DNA of 64,000 nucleotides, from the NCBI GenBank assembly GCA_029204225.1, contig CM055112.1, positions 29,790,703 to 29,854,702 on the forward strand, read 5' to 3'. The notes beneath the pieces are model-generated. The model worked only from the letters and a program-made list of their open reading frames with translations, made no database searches and was not told the origin of the DNA. The stretch is from Diphasiastrum complanatum. Lineage: Eukaryota; Streptophyta; Lycopodiopsida; Lycopodiales; Lycopodiaceae. The translations under genes and the position numbers were made by a program. This document shows, piece after piece, positions 24,040 to 36,282 of this stretch (position 1 is the stretch's first letter; the number at the start of each line of letters is the position of its first letter).

Positions 24040-24949
24040 GGAGTGTACTAGGCAATTTAGACAGGGAGAATGTCAACAAAGAAGGGGCAACAAGGTCAAA
24101 ATGGAGTGCACTCAAATCTATGTGGGCCAATGAAGGTAATGTTGATTGGTGGAGCTTTTTATTTCTTGACCTTCATTGATGATTATTCATGGAAGTCTAG
24201 GACCAACATGATTAGAGAGAAGTATGACACATTTGGATGTTTCAAGAGCTTCAAGGCATTGGTGTAAAACCAATCAGGTGCTAGATCAAGGTACTCAAAT
24301 TTATCGTGGTGGTGAGTATCGATCCACAGCTTTTATTGATTTGGACAAGGAGCATGGCATTAAGTAGCAGTTTGCATAGGTTGACACACCTCAACAAAAT
24401 GAAGTAGATGAGAGAAAGAGTCATACCATTGTCGAGGCTGCTAGGGTAATGATGAGACATATGGGCATTATTGATTCCTTTTGGGCTGAAGTTGTAAAAA
24501 CTACTATATTGTCGCAAAATAGAAGCCCAACAACGCCTGCTATACCTAATTGCACACCCGAAGAGGCATTTAGTGGTAAGAACCCTAAGATGGATGGTTT
24601 GCAAGTATTTGGATGCCGTGTTTATGTTCACATACCCAAGAGCGAAAAGACCAAAATGTAGGTGAAGATCTTGAAGTGCATCTTTAGAGGGTATGATGAG
24701 CAATCTAAGGGGTATAGATGCTATGATCCACCTGGACGACACATGCACATAAGTTGTGATGTATGGTTTGATGAGATCCATAGGCTTAGAGATGAAGAAA
24801 AATATAGTAATGAACTATCCAAGCTTCTCAATGAGGACGAAGCAACTCCACCACCACAGGAAGATCATCAAGATGATGATGAAGGACATGGTACTCCTCC
24901 CATTGTGGAGACGAGTGAGAAAAAAACCCATTGGATCGGAATAGACTGA
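24040..24949 (+). pseudogene. Copia integrase and acidic linker
   Basis: GGAFYFLTFIDDYSWKS marks the core. DTPQQNEVDERKSHTIVEAA, with the catalytic Glu, then MGIIDSFWAEVVKTTIL and QVFGCRVYVHIPKSEKTKM continue it, and an in-frame TAG falls at about 24660. The linker (24662-24949) ends in an Asp/Glu-rich stretch (EDHQDDDEGHG). The second Asp region (about 24280-24370) is scrambled by stops. Confidence 0.85.
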
Positions 24950-25099
24950 AGTTGTAGGTGACAAAAGGAAGGAAAATGATGCACCTTGAGATTCCTATTC
25001 ACCTCATAGTAGATCACCTCAACGTAAATTGCCTAAGTGATATACGAAGCTCATGAGTGATAAGGAAGGCGAAATTGCCAAGTCTAGAAAGGAGGGAGA

Positions 25100-26160
25100 G
25101 CTATGACGTTCCATGAGAGAGAAGACAAAACCTAAAAGATTTCAAGTAAATCTTGTGCTCATGAGCAACCTCATTTTTTCTATTGAACCCTCTTGCTTTG
25201 AGGAGGCCAAGGATCAATAGATATGGCAAAAAGCAATACAAGAGGAGATTGATTCCATCAAACACCATGGCAATTGGGAGATAATGGATCTTCCAAAGGG
25301 CAAGAGACCCATTGGCAATAAATGGATATATAGGACAATGTCGATGGAAACATTGCAAAAAAGGCAAGGCCTGTAGTGAAAGGCTATATGTAGAGTAATG
25401 GAGACCTTCGCTTTTGTGGCTAAAGTGGAACACACTTCGCACAATGATTGTCATAGCAACATTATTTGGGCAAATGGATGTAAAGTTCGCTCTTTTGAAT
25501 GGTAAGCTTGAAGAAGTGTACATGGAGTAACCTTGTGGTCTTCTGATACAAGTTATGGATGACAAAGTACGCATATTGAAGAAGGCCTTGTATGGATTGA
25601 AGCAAGCACTACATGCTTGGTACAACCACTTTGATGAGTATCTCCTATCCAGAGGTTTGATACACACTTCTTTGAATGTCAATCTTTAATACTTTGCTCG
25701 TGACTCTAGCATCACACTAATTGTGTTATAAGTAGATGATCTCATAATCATAGGGAATGATGAAGATTTGATTAGTGACATCAAGAAGGATATACCTTCG
25801 AACTTTGATATTACTAATCCTAGTTTGATACGCTACTGTTTGGGAGTGGAAATTTAACAAAGATGTGATAGCATCACACTTATGCAAATGAAGTTCTAAA
25901 ACGTTTCAAGATGTGCAACAACAAGCTAGTGTCTACACCCATGGAGGTTTGTAAAAAACTCTCTCTTTGGGATGAGAGTGCACTAATTGATGCTACTTTG
26001 TTTTGTCAATTAGTGGGTTCACTGATTTATTTCACAACTACTCATCATGTTATTAGCTATGTTGTAAGTTTTGTGAGTCAATTCATGGCTATGCCTAGGG
26101 AGATTCAATGGAAAGCAGCAAAGAGGATTCTTTGTTACTGGTTTAGTATTGAGAATTTTT
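25100..26160 (+). pseudogene. Copia reverse transcriptase and RNase H start
   Basis: In changing frames: [75 protein letters not shown] with VDD catalytic residues, and SNFDITNPSLIRYCLGVEI. Then KLVSTPMEVCKKLSLWDES, LFCQLVGSLIYFTTTHHVIS and WKAAKRILCYW open RNase H, where homology ends. Many stops and frameshifts. Confidence 0.85.
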
Positions 26161-26900
26161 TCCGCCAAGAAACTTTCCTACATAAGAAAATTCTAGATTA
26201 AGGCTCAAATTCATTTTCCTTCTATTTGATGCCACAACTAGACTTTCCAAGCCTTCTATGATTCCATAGAGCTTTTCATAGCACGATTTGGTCTACCATA
26301 GCCTTTGAACAAGCAAAAACTATTTTGTGGCTCTCCTTGGTGTTTCTATCTTTCAAGAATTTGAGTCTCTAATGCTTCTTATGCTCTATGCACGATCCTT
26401 TAGCAATTAGGGCTTTGATACCATGCCAAAATTAAAGCTAATTGTAGAGATGCAAGAGCAATCATTAACAAAGCTAGAATTGCACAAGAAAATACTTAAC
26501 ATCAATTGTAAGCACCTCAATGTTCTACTCAAGAAGAACATCATATGCAAGACTTGGCTATTCATCATGGATGTGTGTCCACATGACTTGGCCATCATGT
26601 GCGACAATATATGCTATACAAACTTAACTAAGTAAGCTCCTTAAAAAATAGCATACAAGAAGTCCTACGAGAGCCAATAAGTTGGAGCTCTCGCTTCTAA
26701 TAGTTTATCCTTTGAGGTGATTACAAAATGTTTCAATTTCATTGAGAAGTTTATGTGCTTTTTTTATGCCATAACACATGACAAAACTTTCTTCACAAAT
26801 TTCAATAAAATGCAAGGCAATCTTTGACTAGAAAAAAAATTCATTACTTAGAATTATGTCATGTTATGAGTTAAGAATATGAAATCTCCCATTGAAAGAC
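26161..26900. other. Spacer with a reverse-orientation primer-site-like motif
   Basis: GGCTTTGATACCA at 26411-26423 is the complement of a copia primer-binding site (TGGTATCAAAGCC) and is followed by TGCCAAAATT, a possible LTR edge for a minus-strand element. No matching Gag was found to its left, so this may be the leftover of a truncated or non-autonomous element. Confidence 0.4.
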
Positions 26901-28060
26901 ATGACTTTGGATTTTTTTTCGTCATAGAAAATTAACTTCGGTTTAAGCCTTTAATATTACTATTGATGTATTATGATGCGTTACTCTTTTGTGGGGCCCG
27001 AATCCATGCGAGTAGCATAGATATAAGTCATATTTTATATCAAAGCTCCATTTAGAGGTAGATATACTATAAAGCTTTACTTTGTCTTTATATATCCATG
27101 CTTTTATTGATCTTTATACCTTTATGTATTCATGCTTTTATTGATCTTTATAGCTTTATATATTCATGTTTTATTGATCTTTATAGCTTACTTTTTCTTT
27201 ATATATCCATGCTTTCATTGCCTTTACAACTCTACTTTGTCTTTGTAGATAGACTATAGAGCCCAAAGGTTGAATGAAATTTTTTTCTTCTCTTATCCAA
27301 AGTGCATTGGAAACAAAATTCTAGCATCACCTCGATTGATGGATTTAATAAATTGGTCAACATTTTTATTGTTTGTAAATTTTGTTGTGGGCATATAAAT
27401 TTATGATCATGTACTTTTCATAATTTACCAGCTAGGTAATACTAGTATTAGTATGAGAGGCTTTCGACTCCATATAATAGATAAGTTTTCTTCAAGTCTA
27501 AACAACTTGAAGAAAATGTATACATCTTATCAACAATGTTGTGGGGGTTCTACACTATTGAGGACCTTGTTTGAGATGGCGACCCAAGGCGAAGTCCCAA
27601 AGGGATGCATCTCTTTGTTTGGAATTTTATCTAACGTAAACATTGATTTCCTACCCAGGCTTTTATGAAAGAAATGCCTTGCTTGATAGTCTCCAAAGAT
27701 GTCTACGAAGAAGAGGGTGTCATGTGATAGCCATATCTAAGTATTAAATGTAAAATAGAGTGGTGAAATTGGTCCCTTGATTTGTTTTTCTAAAAGCTTT
27801 GGTTTTACCTCGCATGGCGGAATCTCAACAAAAGTATGACTTGCTAATCACAACTTTCTTTCAACCTTTGTTGCAAGTTTGTTTAATGTGACAAGTATAC
27901 AATGGAATATGTAAGAAAATAAAAGTCCAAGCCTCAACAAGCATTCGATGAAATATGTAAACAAAAAAAAACTAGAGCATGATTTTATGTTAGGTGAAGG
28001 CCATGTGTGCTACCCTTATGTCTAAGGCTACATGCTTCACCCAAAGGTCCTAGTGGTCTT
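26901..28060. repeat. Diverged tandem duplication, unit 1
   Basis: It aligns with 28061-29467 in the same order: the TCATAGAAAATTAAC block at the start, an AT-rich minisatellite built on CTTTATATATCCATGCTTTTATTGAT (27080-27240), the block from AAGGTTGA...ATCCAAA at 27265, the ACATCTTAT...CAACAATGTTGTGG block (27520), and GATTTTATGTTAGGTGAAGGCCATG near the end. Unit 1 has about 200 bp not in unit 2 (about 27745-27950). A 71-codon frame at 27453-27668 is not preserved in unit 2, so coding is unlikely. Confidence 0.8.
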
Positions 28061-29467
28061 AGTGATTTTGAATTTTTTCTCTCATAGAAAATTAACCTAG
28101 ATTAATGCTTTTTATAATAATATTGAAGTATTCTTATGTATGGAAGCCATCACTTTGAGAGATGAGTCATAGTTTTATGTCAAAGTTCCATTTAATAAAT
28201 AAACTATAGAGCTTAACTTTTTCTTTAGGTATCCATGCTTTTATTGAGCTTCAAGCTCTACTTTGTCTTTATATAGGCATGCTTTTATTGACCTTTACAA
28301 CTTTACTTTGTCTCTATATATCTATGCTATTATTGACCTCTATAAATGAGCCTTGCATGTTCCTTTTAATAATCTCAATAGTGCTCGGGAAAAGCTGACA
28401 AATACAAATATCCAAAATGTTGAAATTTTTTTACGAGCACTAATAGCAAGATGAAGAGCAGCTTTGATTTATGGACAATTCGAATAATTAAAAAACAAAA
28501 AAGACAAAAATTTCCATTTAAAAAAATTAGAAAAAAACTCATTTTAATGCTTAAACCTACCTAAAACTGACACCTTAGCTTTCAACAAATTGTCACAATA
28601 GCTTACCACTGGCGCTAAAGCTAAAAATACTGGAAAGACTTGCAAAGACTCCACTTTAACAATCTCAATAAAAAGTAATGGAGGCCTCCAAAGTATCGGT
28701 AGATTGTATTTTTAGTGACCTTTACATGTGTTAAGGGTCTTTTGACACGTTAGAGCGAGCTCGTAAGAATGCAATGTAACTTTGAAACTTACCTTAACTA
28801 CCTATAAAGGTCAATAGAAATATCCTTCCTTAAAGGTTGAGTGACTTTTATTTTTCTATGTTATCCAAAATGCATTATAAACGAAATCAGAGCATCACTT
28901 AACTAATAAATGGATTTAATGAAATGGTCAAGCTTTTTATCAACTATAATTACTTTTGTGAGAGTTTAAATTTATGATTATGAACTTTTTATGATTTATC
29001 AACTAAGTAATTATACTACTAGTATGAGGTTTTTGACACCATATATGGATTTCTATCGATCTAAAATTTTTAAGGAAAACCCATACATCTTATTAACAAT
29101 GTTGTGGTGGCTTTACACTAGTGCGAACCTTGTTTGATATGGCAACCTGAGGGAAAGGTCGAAATGGATGTACAGTGTAACTCTGTGCTTGGAATTTTAT
29201 CTAACATAAACAATGATCTTCTACCTAGGCTGTTATGAATGGAATGCCTTCATGAGAGACTCCAAAGATGTTTAAGAAGAAGAGGATGTCCATGTGTGGT
29301 ATAACCATATCTAAAGCCTTAGCAGATGTTCGATGAAATATGTAAAAAAAGACCTCGAGCCTGATTTTATGTTGGTGAAGGCCATGCTACCCTTTTGCTT
29401 GGGGCTACAACCCCTCACCCAAAGGTCTATGTGGCCTTAGCCCGTGACCTCCAGAAAAAACAAAAAG
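28061..29467. repeat. Diverged tandem duplication, unit 2
   Basis: Same blocks as unit 1 at an initial offset of 1160 bp, with an extra 450-480 bp (about 28350-28830) and fewer minisatellite copies. After its end the sequence again reads GATTTTGAATTT, like the start of both units, possibly a stub of a third unit. Type of element unknown. Confidence 0.8.
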
Positions 29468-30764
29468 ATTTTGAATTTGTCAAATTGCAACCAATTTCCA
29501 AATGCGCGTTGCAGCTTCCACCACATGAAGCATCTTCATAATCTGGATTCGTGCTCGAGAAAATCGACAAAGTATAGGAACGAAATTAGCACAGTTCCTC
29601 AAAAATCGATATCATAAAATCTCTAACAATTTTACATATGAGCGTACATACCCTTTTTATGAGTAATAGTTCTCAAAAATCAGAGTCTATAAAAAGAAAT
29701 TGCATATTATTTAAATTTTGAAGATAACTCACAAGAGATTTCTAGAGCACTTTTCTCGATAAAATAATATTTATGTACTTTTGGCCATAGCAAAAGAGGG
29801 AGCATTTTCCTCTACCATAGTGTACCACCGTGCTAAACGTGGAGAGGATATTCCCGACTCAATAAATATTCTCTTTCATTTGTGATGACTATTATGACCG
29901 GGAAGGTTCACGTTAATTTCTGATAATTTTTATTATAACCAGGAAGGCGTGCAGCAGGTATCCCGTTTTATCTCGATTTATATCGGCCATCTCCCGATCC
30001 AGCATTTGAAGATATTATCGATCGATCTTGATCGGACTAGATCGTAGTTATCCTCATCAGATTTTCCTCCTCAAGACTCAGTCAGGTATGTGCGTGCTTT
30101 GGGCTGGTAAATCGTACATTTATGCTGCTTAATTAGTTTCGTGCCTCATTCATGGTTGAGCATTCTTTTTCTGCTTAGTTACTTTCGTGCCTCATTGATC
30201 GTTGAGCGTTCTTTTTCGCTTCGGAAGTTTGTTACGATTTTCTGGAAGGACTGAGGTCGCTGTCGGATCTGCTTTTTCGTGCACATTAAGGAATTCCGTT
30301 GAATTTGTATTTGATAATGTCTGATGCTGAACTTAACGTCGTTTTAATCTTCACAACTTCATTATCGAGCCTCCCCTTGGAAACCAAGAAGCATTATCGA
30401 TGATGACCTGTCCCGTCCCGGAGTTATCTGAATACGAAAGGGCTGCAGGCCGTTATCATTCTATCAGCTTGAGAATTATTTATTGGTAAAATGATGATGT
30501 ATCTGTTTCTGTGAATACTCAAGTGCAGGGATCGGGACGCAATTTCTGTATAGATCCTTTGCGATTTGAAACTTAAATGCTTCATGAATCATTAACCCAC
30601 TTTGATGTCAAATTGCAGAGACTCCGTTCTCACATAAGTGTATCACAGAGAAGTTATTACCCATTTCATTACTACCTGAGTGACTGTTGCGTAGGACTAA
30701 ATGACTTGACACTCTAAAGTAGAGATGTTTGGTTTCATAGCAGGTGATCTTGTGCGCTTATTCA
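29468..30764 (+). promoter_or_regulatory. Upstream region and probable 5'-UTR intron of EUL copy 2
   Basis: A GC-richer leader around 29990-30085 ends in CAGTCAG|GTATGT (donor at 30086). An acceptor TTTCATAGCAG ends at 30743, 21 bp before the ATG, so a 658-bp intron in the untranslated leader is likely. TTTATAT at 29977-29983 is a possible TATA box. The intron holds a 46-bp tandem duplication (30127-30218). Confidence 0.45.
30127..30218 (+). repeat. 46-bp tandem duplication in the leader intron of EUL copy 2
   Basis: Two adjacent units share TTTCGTGCCTCATT and GTTGAGC(A/G)TTCTTTTT at a fixed 46-bp spacing, differing at a handful of positions. Confidence 0.85.
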
Positions 30765-31811
30765 ATGGGGGGAGGCAACGATGAGTATGAGCATTTCCAA
30801 CATAGTCACCATCATCACCACGGTCTCCATGAAGGGCACTACGATGATGGCCGTGGCCGTGACGAAGGCACTCCCAGCTATGACGCTCGACACCGAGCAC
30901 CGGAACACTACGAGGAGCCAACGTTGGAAGGCTCGCTCGTGAAAATTTACTGTGAATCACGGCCAGATTACTACTTGACGGTGCGAAGCGAAGGGGTAGT
31001 TCTTGCCCCGGGTGATGATTCCAACATTCATCAGGTTCATATACGTGCCTCCTTCCGACTCAGATTTTCAATACAAATGAATGTTGTTCTATTCTCTCCT
31101 AGATCATGTGGCTTTGCTCGACTTAGGCACAAAAAAGCGACTATCATCCTAGTGGTCTAAGCTAAAAGTAGTGCTGGTATGATGTGGCCTCATGACAGCA
31201 ATGGATCAAAGACCAGAAGTGGAGCACAAGAGTGAAAGATGAAGCAGGGTTTCCAGCTTTCTCTTTGGTCAACAAAGCCACACGATTAGCACTGTGGCAT
31301 GGGAAAGAAATGAACGAACAGGTAAGGACTTAGACTCAAAAAGAAATATTGTTGAACCAATCGAACAGGCCATTGTACCCTTCATTGATTTGTTTATTGG
31401 TCCCCAGTCATGGTACATTTTGGAAGTTTCTTGACTCTCATAGTGATGTCAAATTTACTGACACTTTGCAAGTCCATCTTAGTGTAAGATAATCACATTA
31501 GAACCTGAAATTGATTACAAAGTGGGATTTCTTATGGACGAGACATGCAGGTGAGCTTGCAAACATATGATTCAAACACATTGGATGAATCAATTCTCTG
31601 GTCTCAAAGTGCAGATGTTGGGAATGGCTACCAGTGCATTCGGCCTGTGGGAAATATCCATCTAAATTTGGATGCCAATCATGGAGATAGTAAAAATGGT
31701 GGTATAGAAGAAAGGACTGACTTGATCCTGTTCAAATGGAAGAAACAAGAGAACCAAAAATGGAAGATCATGCCTATATGTAAGTTCCTGACACTTTCTC
31801 AGTCTTGCTAA
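30765..31811 (+). CDS. Euonymus-lectin (EUL) domain protein, copy 2 (three or four exons)
   Basis: The best-preserved of the three EUL lectins. Exons: 30765-31034 (90 codons), 31199-31321 (41 codons) and 31551-31779 (76 codons plus one base). Introns are 164 and 229 bp, GT-AG, phase 0. The first exon has a Gly/His-rich leader (HSHHHHHGLHEGHYDDG) then LVKIYCESRPDYYLTVRSEG. Exon 2 carries QWIKDQKWSTRVKDEAGFPA. Exon 3 carries ILWSQSADVGNGYQCIRPVG, NLDANHGDSKNGG and the closing QKWKI of a QxW trefoil repeat. A GTAAGT donor at 31780 probably starts a last intron before a tiny terminal exon; read through, it stops at 31811. EUL proteins bind mannose/galactose-type glycans in cytosol and nucleus and respond to stress; that is family knowledge, not shown here. 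The frame is open upstream from 30744, but the first ATG is 30765. Confidence 0.92.
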
Positions 31812-33585
31812 CCAACTGTCTGATAGAGGGATAGATGAAGGGTCAAAATTTGTAGAGTAGCATTTTTCGTCACCTTGAGTCGTCAAAGACTAGTAATGTC
31901 CTCTTTCAAGATGTCAAACACGTTGCTGTTTAATAATAGATTTTTCATCTTACATTTTGTGCTTGCATTACACTTTCCTTGTTGTTAATTGATTTTCTAG
32001 GAAATTTTTATCTTACATTTTTTGCTTGTACTGTAGGTTTTTTGGTTAGAGTTGTTTGTTTGAATAGTCCAGCAACCTTGCTACTAGATTTGCATCTTCT
32101 GTTTGACCTATAGCTTTGAAGTTTCTAAACTGTCCTCTACCATCTAGTTGTTTTTGTGCCGCATCTCACTTCATGTAGATTTTCTTTTTGTGCAACATGC
32201 ATGAGTTTTTTGAATCATGTTAGGCATAAGAAGTTGAGAGTTGTGTTTGAAGGAGTCTTTACTAACCCAAGTTTGTTTCTGTCTATTTGGTAGAAGGTGG
32301 CTGATGCTATGGAAACTGTCATTTTTGCCTTATGACCCCGTGCTTAAGCAAGCACAAGGGGCATAAGCTTGAGAAAGCTAAGAAGATAATTGATTTCGCT
32401 TTCGCTTAAATATTTGTGATAACCAAACCTTGCTATATCATGTTTGTTAACATGAGCAAGTTAAAATCATATTAATTGGTCCTGTCTTGAAATGCTCTAA
32501 TTTCCAAAATCAATCATGTTTATTTGAAGGAGATCTGAACATGCATAGAATGGGTAGAAAAAAATAATCTAACCCTCATAATAATGTTGTCCATGGTTGT
32601 AAATTGATGACCTGGCATGGCCTTTATTTCAACTTGTTAAGTGAAGATTGGCTTGCATCTAGCTAATTTTAGTTTCAGTTTACTCTACAGATTGATTTCT
32701 GCCTCTAGCAGCCTTGGGTTGCAGATAAGCAGGTGTTGACATAGTTACAAAGGATGGATATATGCCAAAGAGATCAACAGTTTGTGTGTGACATTGGGAA
32801 AAAGTGATTGATGATATGTTGAAAGCATGGATGACATACATTGGTTTTTGGTTAAATCTTAGCTGAAGGGGCATGTTAGTAGCAAGTCATCTAACATCTC
32901 ACTATATACAACCTACTATTGCCTTTCATGTATAGAACATCATATCAGTTAGAGGTTTAAAATGTCGTAGTTAAAAACATTTTACTTCCATTTTAGATCA
33001 TCACTATGTAATGTAGGCTATTGCCTCACACACACACCACAAATTATGCAGTTAGTTATTAGTTACAAAGGTCAGTTTCACCTTCCCCCCTTTCTCTTAC
33101 AAAGCACCAAAAGGAATAAAAGTGGAGCCAAAACACCTAACCTAACGAAATAGAAGCTAGAGGTCAAACAACAGTAGCTTTCCCCCCGGGCCACAATTTT
33201 GGAATGTTGATGAGGAAGAAGGTGGTAACCAAAAGTTGAAAGCTCTATTTGGACGAGGGCAAGTTCCTATAGAACATCAATAGACCTTGGAGTGCTTGTG
33301 CTTGTGTTCATGCAACCCCATGACTTATTACCAAACATAACTAGAGTTATTATTGATATCCTTTATCATGTATGTAGTTGTCAATCACCATGTACTGATC
33401 CACATCACAATTGGAGTGCTTGGGCCCTTTGAAGGTTGTTCTCAATTACAAATCTAGGCTTGAATGGAATTTCGAGGCTTAACTAATAAACTCGACAACT
33501 GAAAGCCTAATGCCCATGTCTAGAATTATTCCAAATCCTCACTAATTGGGCATGGGTTTAACATTCTTCTCTCCTTGAACTGTTT
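31812..33585. other. Spacer, nothing recognised
   Basis: AT-rich. No coding similarity and no LTR pair seen. It must contain the EUL copy 2 3' end, possibly including a very short last exon that cannot be located. Confidence 0.5.
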
Positions 33586-33589
33586 CTAT

Positions 33590-34660
33590 CTTCAAAAGTG
33601 GAACTTAGGAAAGTTCTTCTTTAGAATCATCATCCTCAGTCCATTTTTTTCATCTGATTCAGCACCCAGAGATAGAATGATTATCTTTACTTTTGAGTAC
33701 TTTTTCAGGTTCCAAAGCTAAGTTAAGCGATAAGTCTTCTAACTGGATCAGATCTTCTTCAGATCCAAGCATATCACATTCATGTATACTTAATTTTAAG
33801 TGACTTACATGAAATATTGGGTGAGCTTTACCTCAATTATCAAGTTTGTAAGATAAAGAACGAATTTTCCTTATATCCAAAATGGTCCATGATATCTCGT
33901 ACACAATATATAATGCTACTCCATATGCATAATTCCAAAATCTTTTGGAATTCTAAGATATAACCAGTCATCAATTTTAAAATCTCTAGGAGACATTTTA
34001 AGGTTAGCATGACATGACGCATAGCTCTGTCTTGAGTACTCTCAAGAGCTAATTGTAGCATTTATTGCATCTCATGCAAAAAATTGCAACCTTCCAGATC
34101 TTAATAGATTTTCTCTCCACATTAACTAGAGATCTAGGCTGAAAACCATACATAAGCATAAATGAACTATATTTGTAGTAGAATGTTTTCTACTATTATA
34201 AGCATATTCTACCAAAGGGAGGTAGGTAATCTTCCCAATGAAATTACTTGTGAGAAGCAATGTTCTCAACATGTATCTTCAAAGTCTGATCAATCCTTTC
34301 CATCTGTCCATGTGATAGTACAATGTTTTCTACTATTATAAGCAAATTCTACCAAAGGGAGGTAGATAATCTTCCCAATGAAATTACTTGTGAGAAACAA
34401 TGTTCTCAACATGTATCTTCAAAGTTTGGTCAATCCTTTCCATCTGTCCATGTGATTTAGGATGATCGTAAGAACTAGAACTAAGGGAATTTTCAGGTTT
34501 ATGAAAATTTGTAGACCATAAGTGACCCGTGAACTTTGGATCTCTGTCACTAACAATATCACTCGGCGATCCATACAACATGAATAATTTTCAAACAAAG
34601 ATCTGGTCTATATTTGAAGCATTTTGCAGTTGACTTAACCGAAACGAATGTAGCAAACTT
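33590..34660 (-). pseudogene. Ty3/gypsy integrase and chromodomain-linker fragment
   Basis: On the minus strand: MLYGSPSDIVSDRDPKFTGH (second Asp), YDHPKSHGQMERIDQTLKIH (Glu), FMLMYGFQPRSLVNVERK, MLQLALES, then HPIFHVSHLKLSIHECDMLG and a chromodomain-like LALEPEKVLKSKDNHSIS near 33700. Same family as 19785-20560 (shared FHK-E-SL-SSS and MLQLALES blocks). Frames are broken, and a 135-bp internal tandem duplication at 34182-34456 repeats part of the core. Confidence 0.82.
34182..34456 (-). repeat. 135-bp tandem duplication inside the gypsy integrase fragment
   Basis: Copies at 34182-34316 and 34322-34456 differ at only a few positions and are separated by AGTAC (period 140 bp). They are much more alike than the element is to its relatives, so the duplication is younger than the insertion. 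Confidence 0.92.
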
Positions 34661-36282
34661 AGTCTACCTATTCACCACTACCCAAATAGGATCACGTTGC
34701 TGTGAAAAATGAGAACTCAACCAAGGATTCATGAATTCAAATTTCAAATAGTAGTAAGTACTAAGGAGTTGTGCAATAGGATAGTATAGAAAGCACCGAC
34801 TATGTACCTCTCTGGGCTAATGGTTGTGCAAAGACGCAACTGCTCGCCCAACTTGTCCATGAACTAATATAAGAGGCCCAATGTGTAGCTCTCTCGATTT
34901 GTAAGGCTCTGCGGGTGTAGATAGGCTGTAGGCCCACGACAATGGATCGTGCCTCATCCCTGTCGCGGAAGCGAGGCTGTTTTCTTTTTCGTCTTCGTCT
35001 TCTTATTCGCGAACAATTTTGTGTCTTTGAATTTTCTTTTTGTGTGAAAGTTGTTTACAGGATCCCAGACACGCGACTACACATCACAGGACACATTCTA
35101 TTCTAGCAATCAAGACAAATTGACAGCACAAGATAGGGAGATGCACGAAAATAGAGCTACTATATTATCAGTTTAGTTTTTAGGGTGAGATCGTCAATGT
35201 CTCGCTTGTTGGCGGAATGACATTATGCTCTTTCGCTGTGTTCTGCTCGTTGGCAGACTTTCATTCACAGCTATAGTTTCTAGTATTTTTCTTTCTGCTC
35301 TACTCGCTACCTCTCTCTCTCTGTCTCTCTTACAGATCTCTCTATTCGTTCTATTTTTATAATCCAGAGAGGATCGTTTTTACCTCCAAAGTGTGGAGTT
35401 TACAAGATGGCTAAACGTAGAATTACAAGACTAGTTAACGCCAATCAACTAGTTAGTTAGTATCCATTGTTGCCATTTGTTTCAGCTGGGCGTGAAGTCT
35501 ATGACTCCAAGCCCGTTGAGCTGCCAGCTGGCAGCGCGAAAGATTTCTCTTCGTCTCTTTCGTAGTTTTTCGTTTCTGGAGGTGTGTTTACGATTCACGA
35601 ATGATTCGCGATTTGTTCGTCTTTCAAGTCAAGGGACGTTGACTGTCGCGAACTGTTCTCGTTCGACCTTCGCTTCGTGTTCGTGCTGCGACAAAGTTGC
35701 AGGAGTTCACCATTTCTAACAATCCCAAAATGTAGTTGAGAGCACGATCAACTTGAATCTCTTACCCTTCGACTGTTGTGATGGCCCCCATTGTGACTCA
35801 TTTGAAACGACCATCTCCTCAAACTCGCATGAACTTTCAGCAGTCGTTTCATGACCAGGAACATAAATGCAAACTTGCACGCATTGCATTTCAGAGTAAC
35901 AGAGTTTGCACTAGTTAGTACAATGATGACCATCAAAGTTTCAAACTCGAAAACTTCACCGTTCAAAGCATTAGTACATACATATTACAAAAAACTTGCA
36001 AGTTTGAAGTGGCAATTTGCAAATGTAGTGAATCAATTATGGCAAATTCTTAGTGCTCAATGGTCGCAAACTACAATAGCAATTACTGTGCATTGAGTTA
36101 CATACTTGGTGGGGGCAAGTCTCAAGACATCCAGGGTGGAGTGTCTCCTGAAGGCCCTTGGTCTCTTGGTGATGAATTTCACCATGTCCAACACTTTCGC
36201 GATCCATGGTATCTTGGCTACATCCTCGACCAACAACTCTAGACAATGTGCAGCACAAGGTGTCCAAAAGATGTGGGGGTAG
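34661..36282. other. Spacer, no gene recognised
   Basis: Holds a pyrimidine-rich stretch (35310-35345), several GTTGGC(G/A) words at 35205-35265, and GC-richer sequence at 35480-35720. Short frames in several phases lack recognisable motifs. Confidence 0.4.

Larger units (their letters stand above)
24030..26160 (+). mobile_element. Ty1/copia fragment (integrase, RT, start of RNase H)
   Basis: Domains run in normal order on the plus strand without gag, protease, LTR or primer site. The linker shares the KCIFRGYDEQSKGYRCYDP block with the element at 47.4-51.4 kb (KCIFIGYDERTKAYRCFDP), so the two are one family in opposite orientation. The element breaks off inside RNase H at about 26150. Confidence 0.8.

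Noticed and set aside
27453-27668. 71-codon plus-strand ORF in tandem unit 1
   Set aside because: The homologous stretch of unit 2 (about 29010-29240) has stops and frame-changing indels, so the frame is not conserved.
32870-32990. GAAGGGGCATGTTAGTAGC as polypurine tract plus LTR start
   Set aside because: No coding sequence upstream and no matching second LTR.
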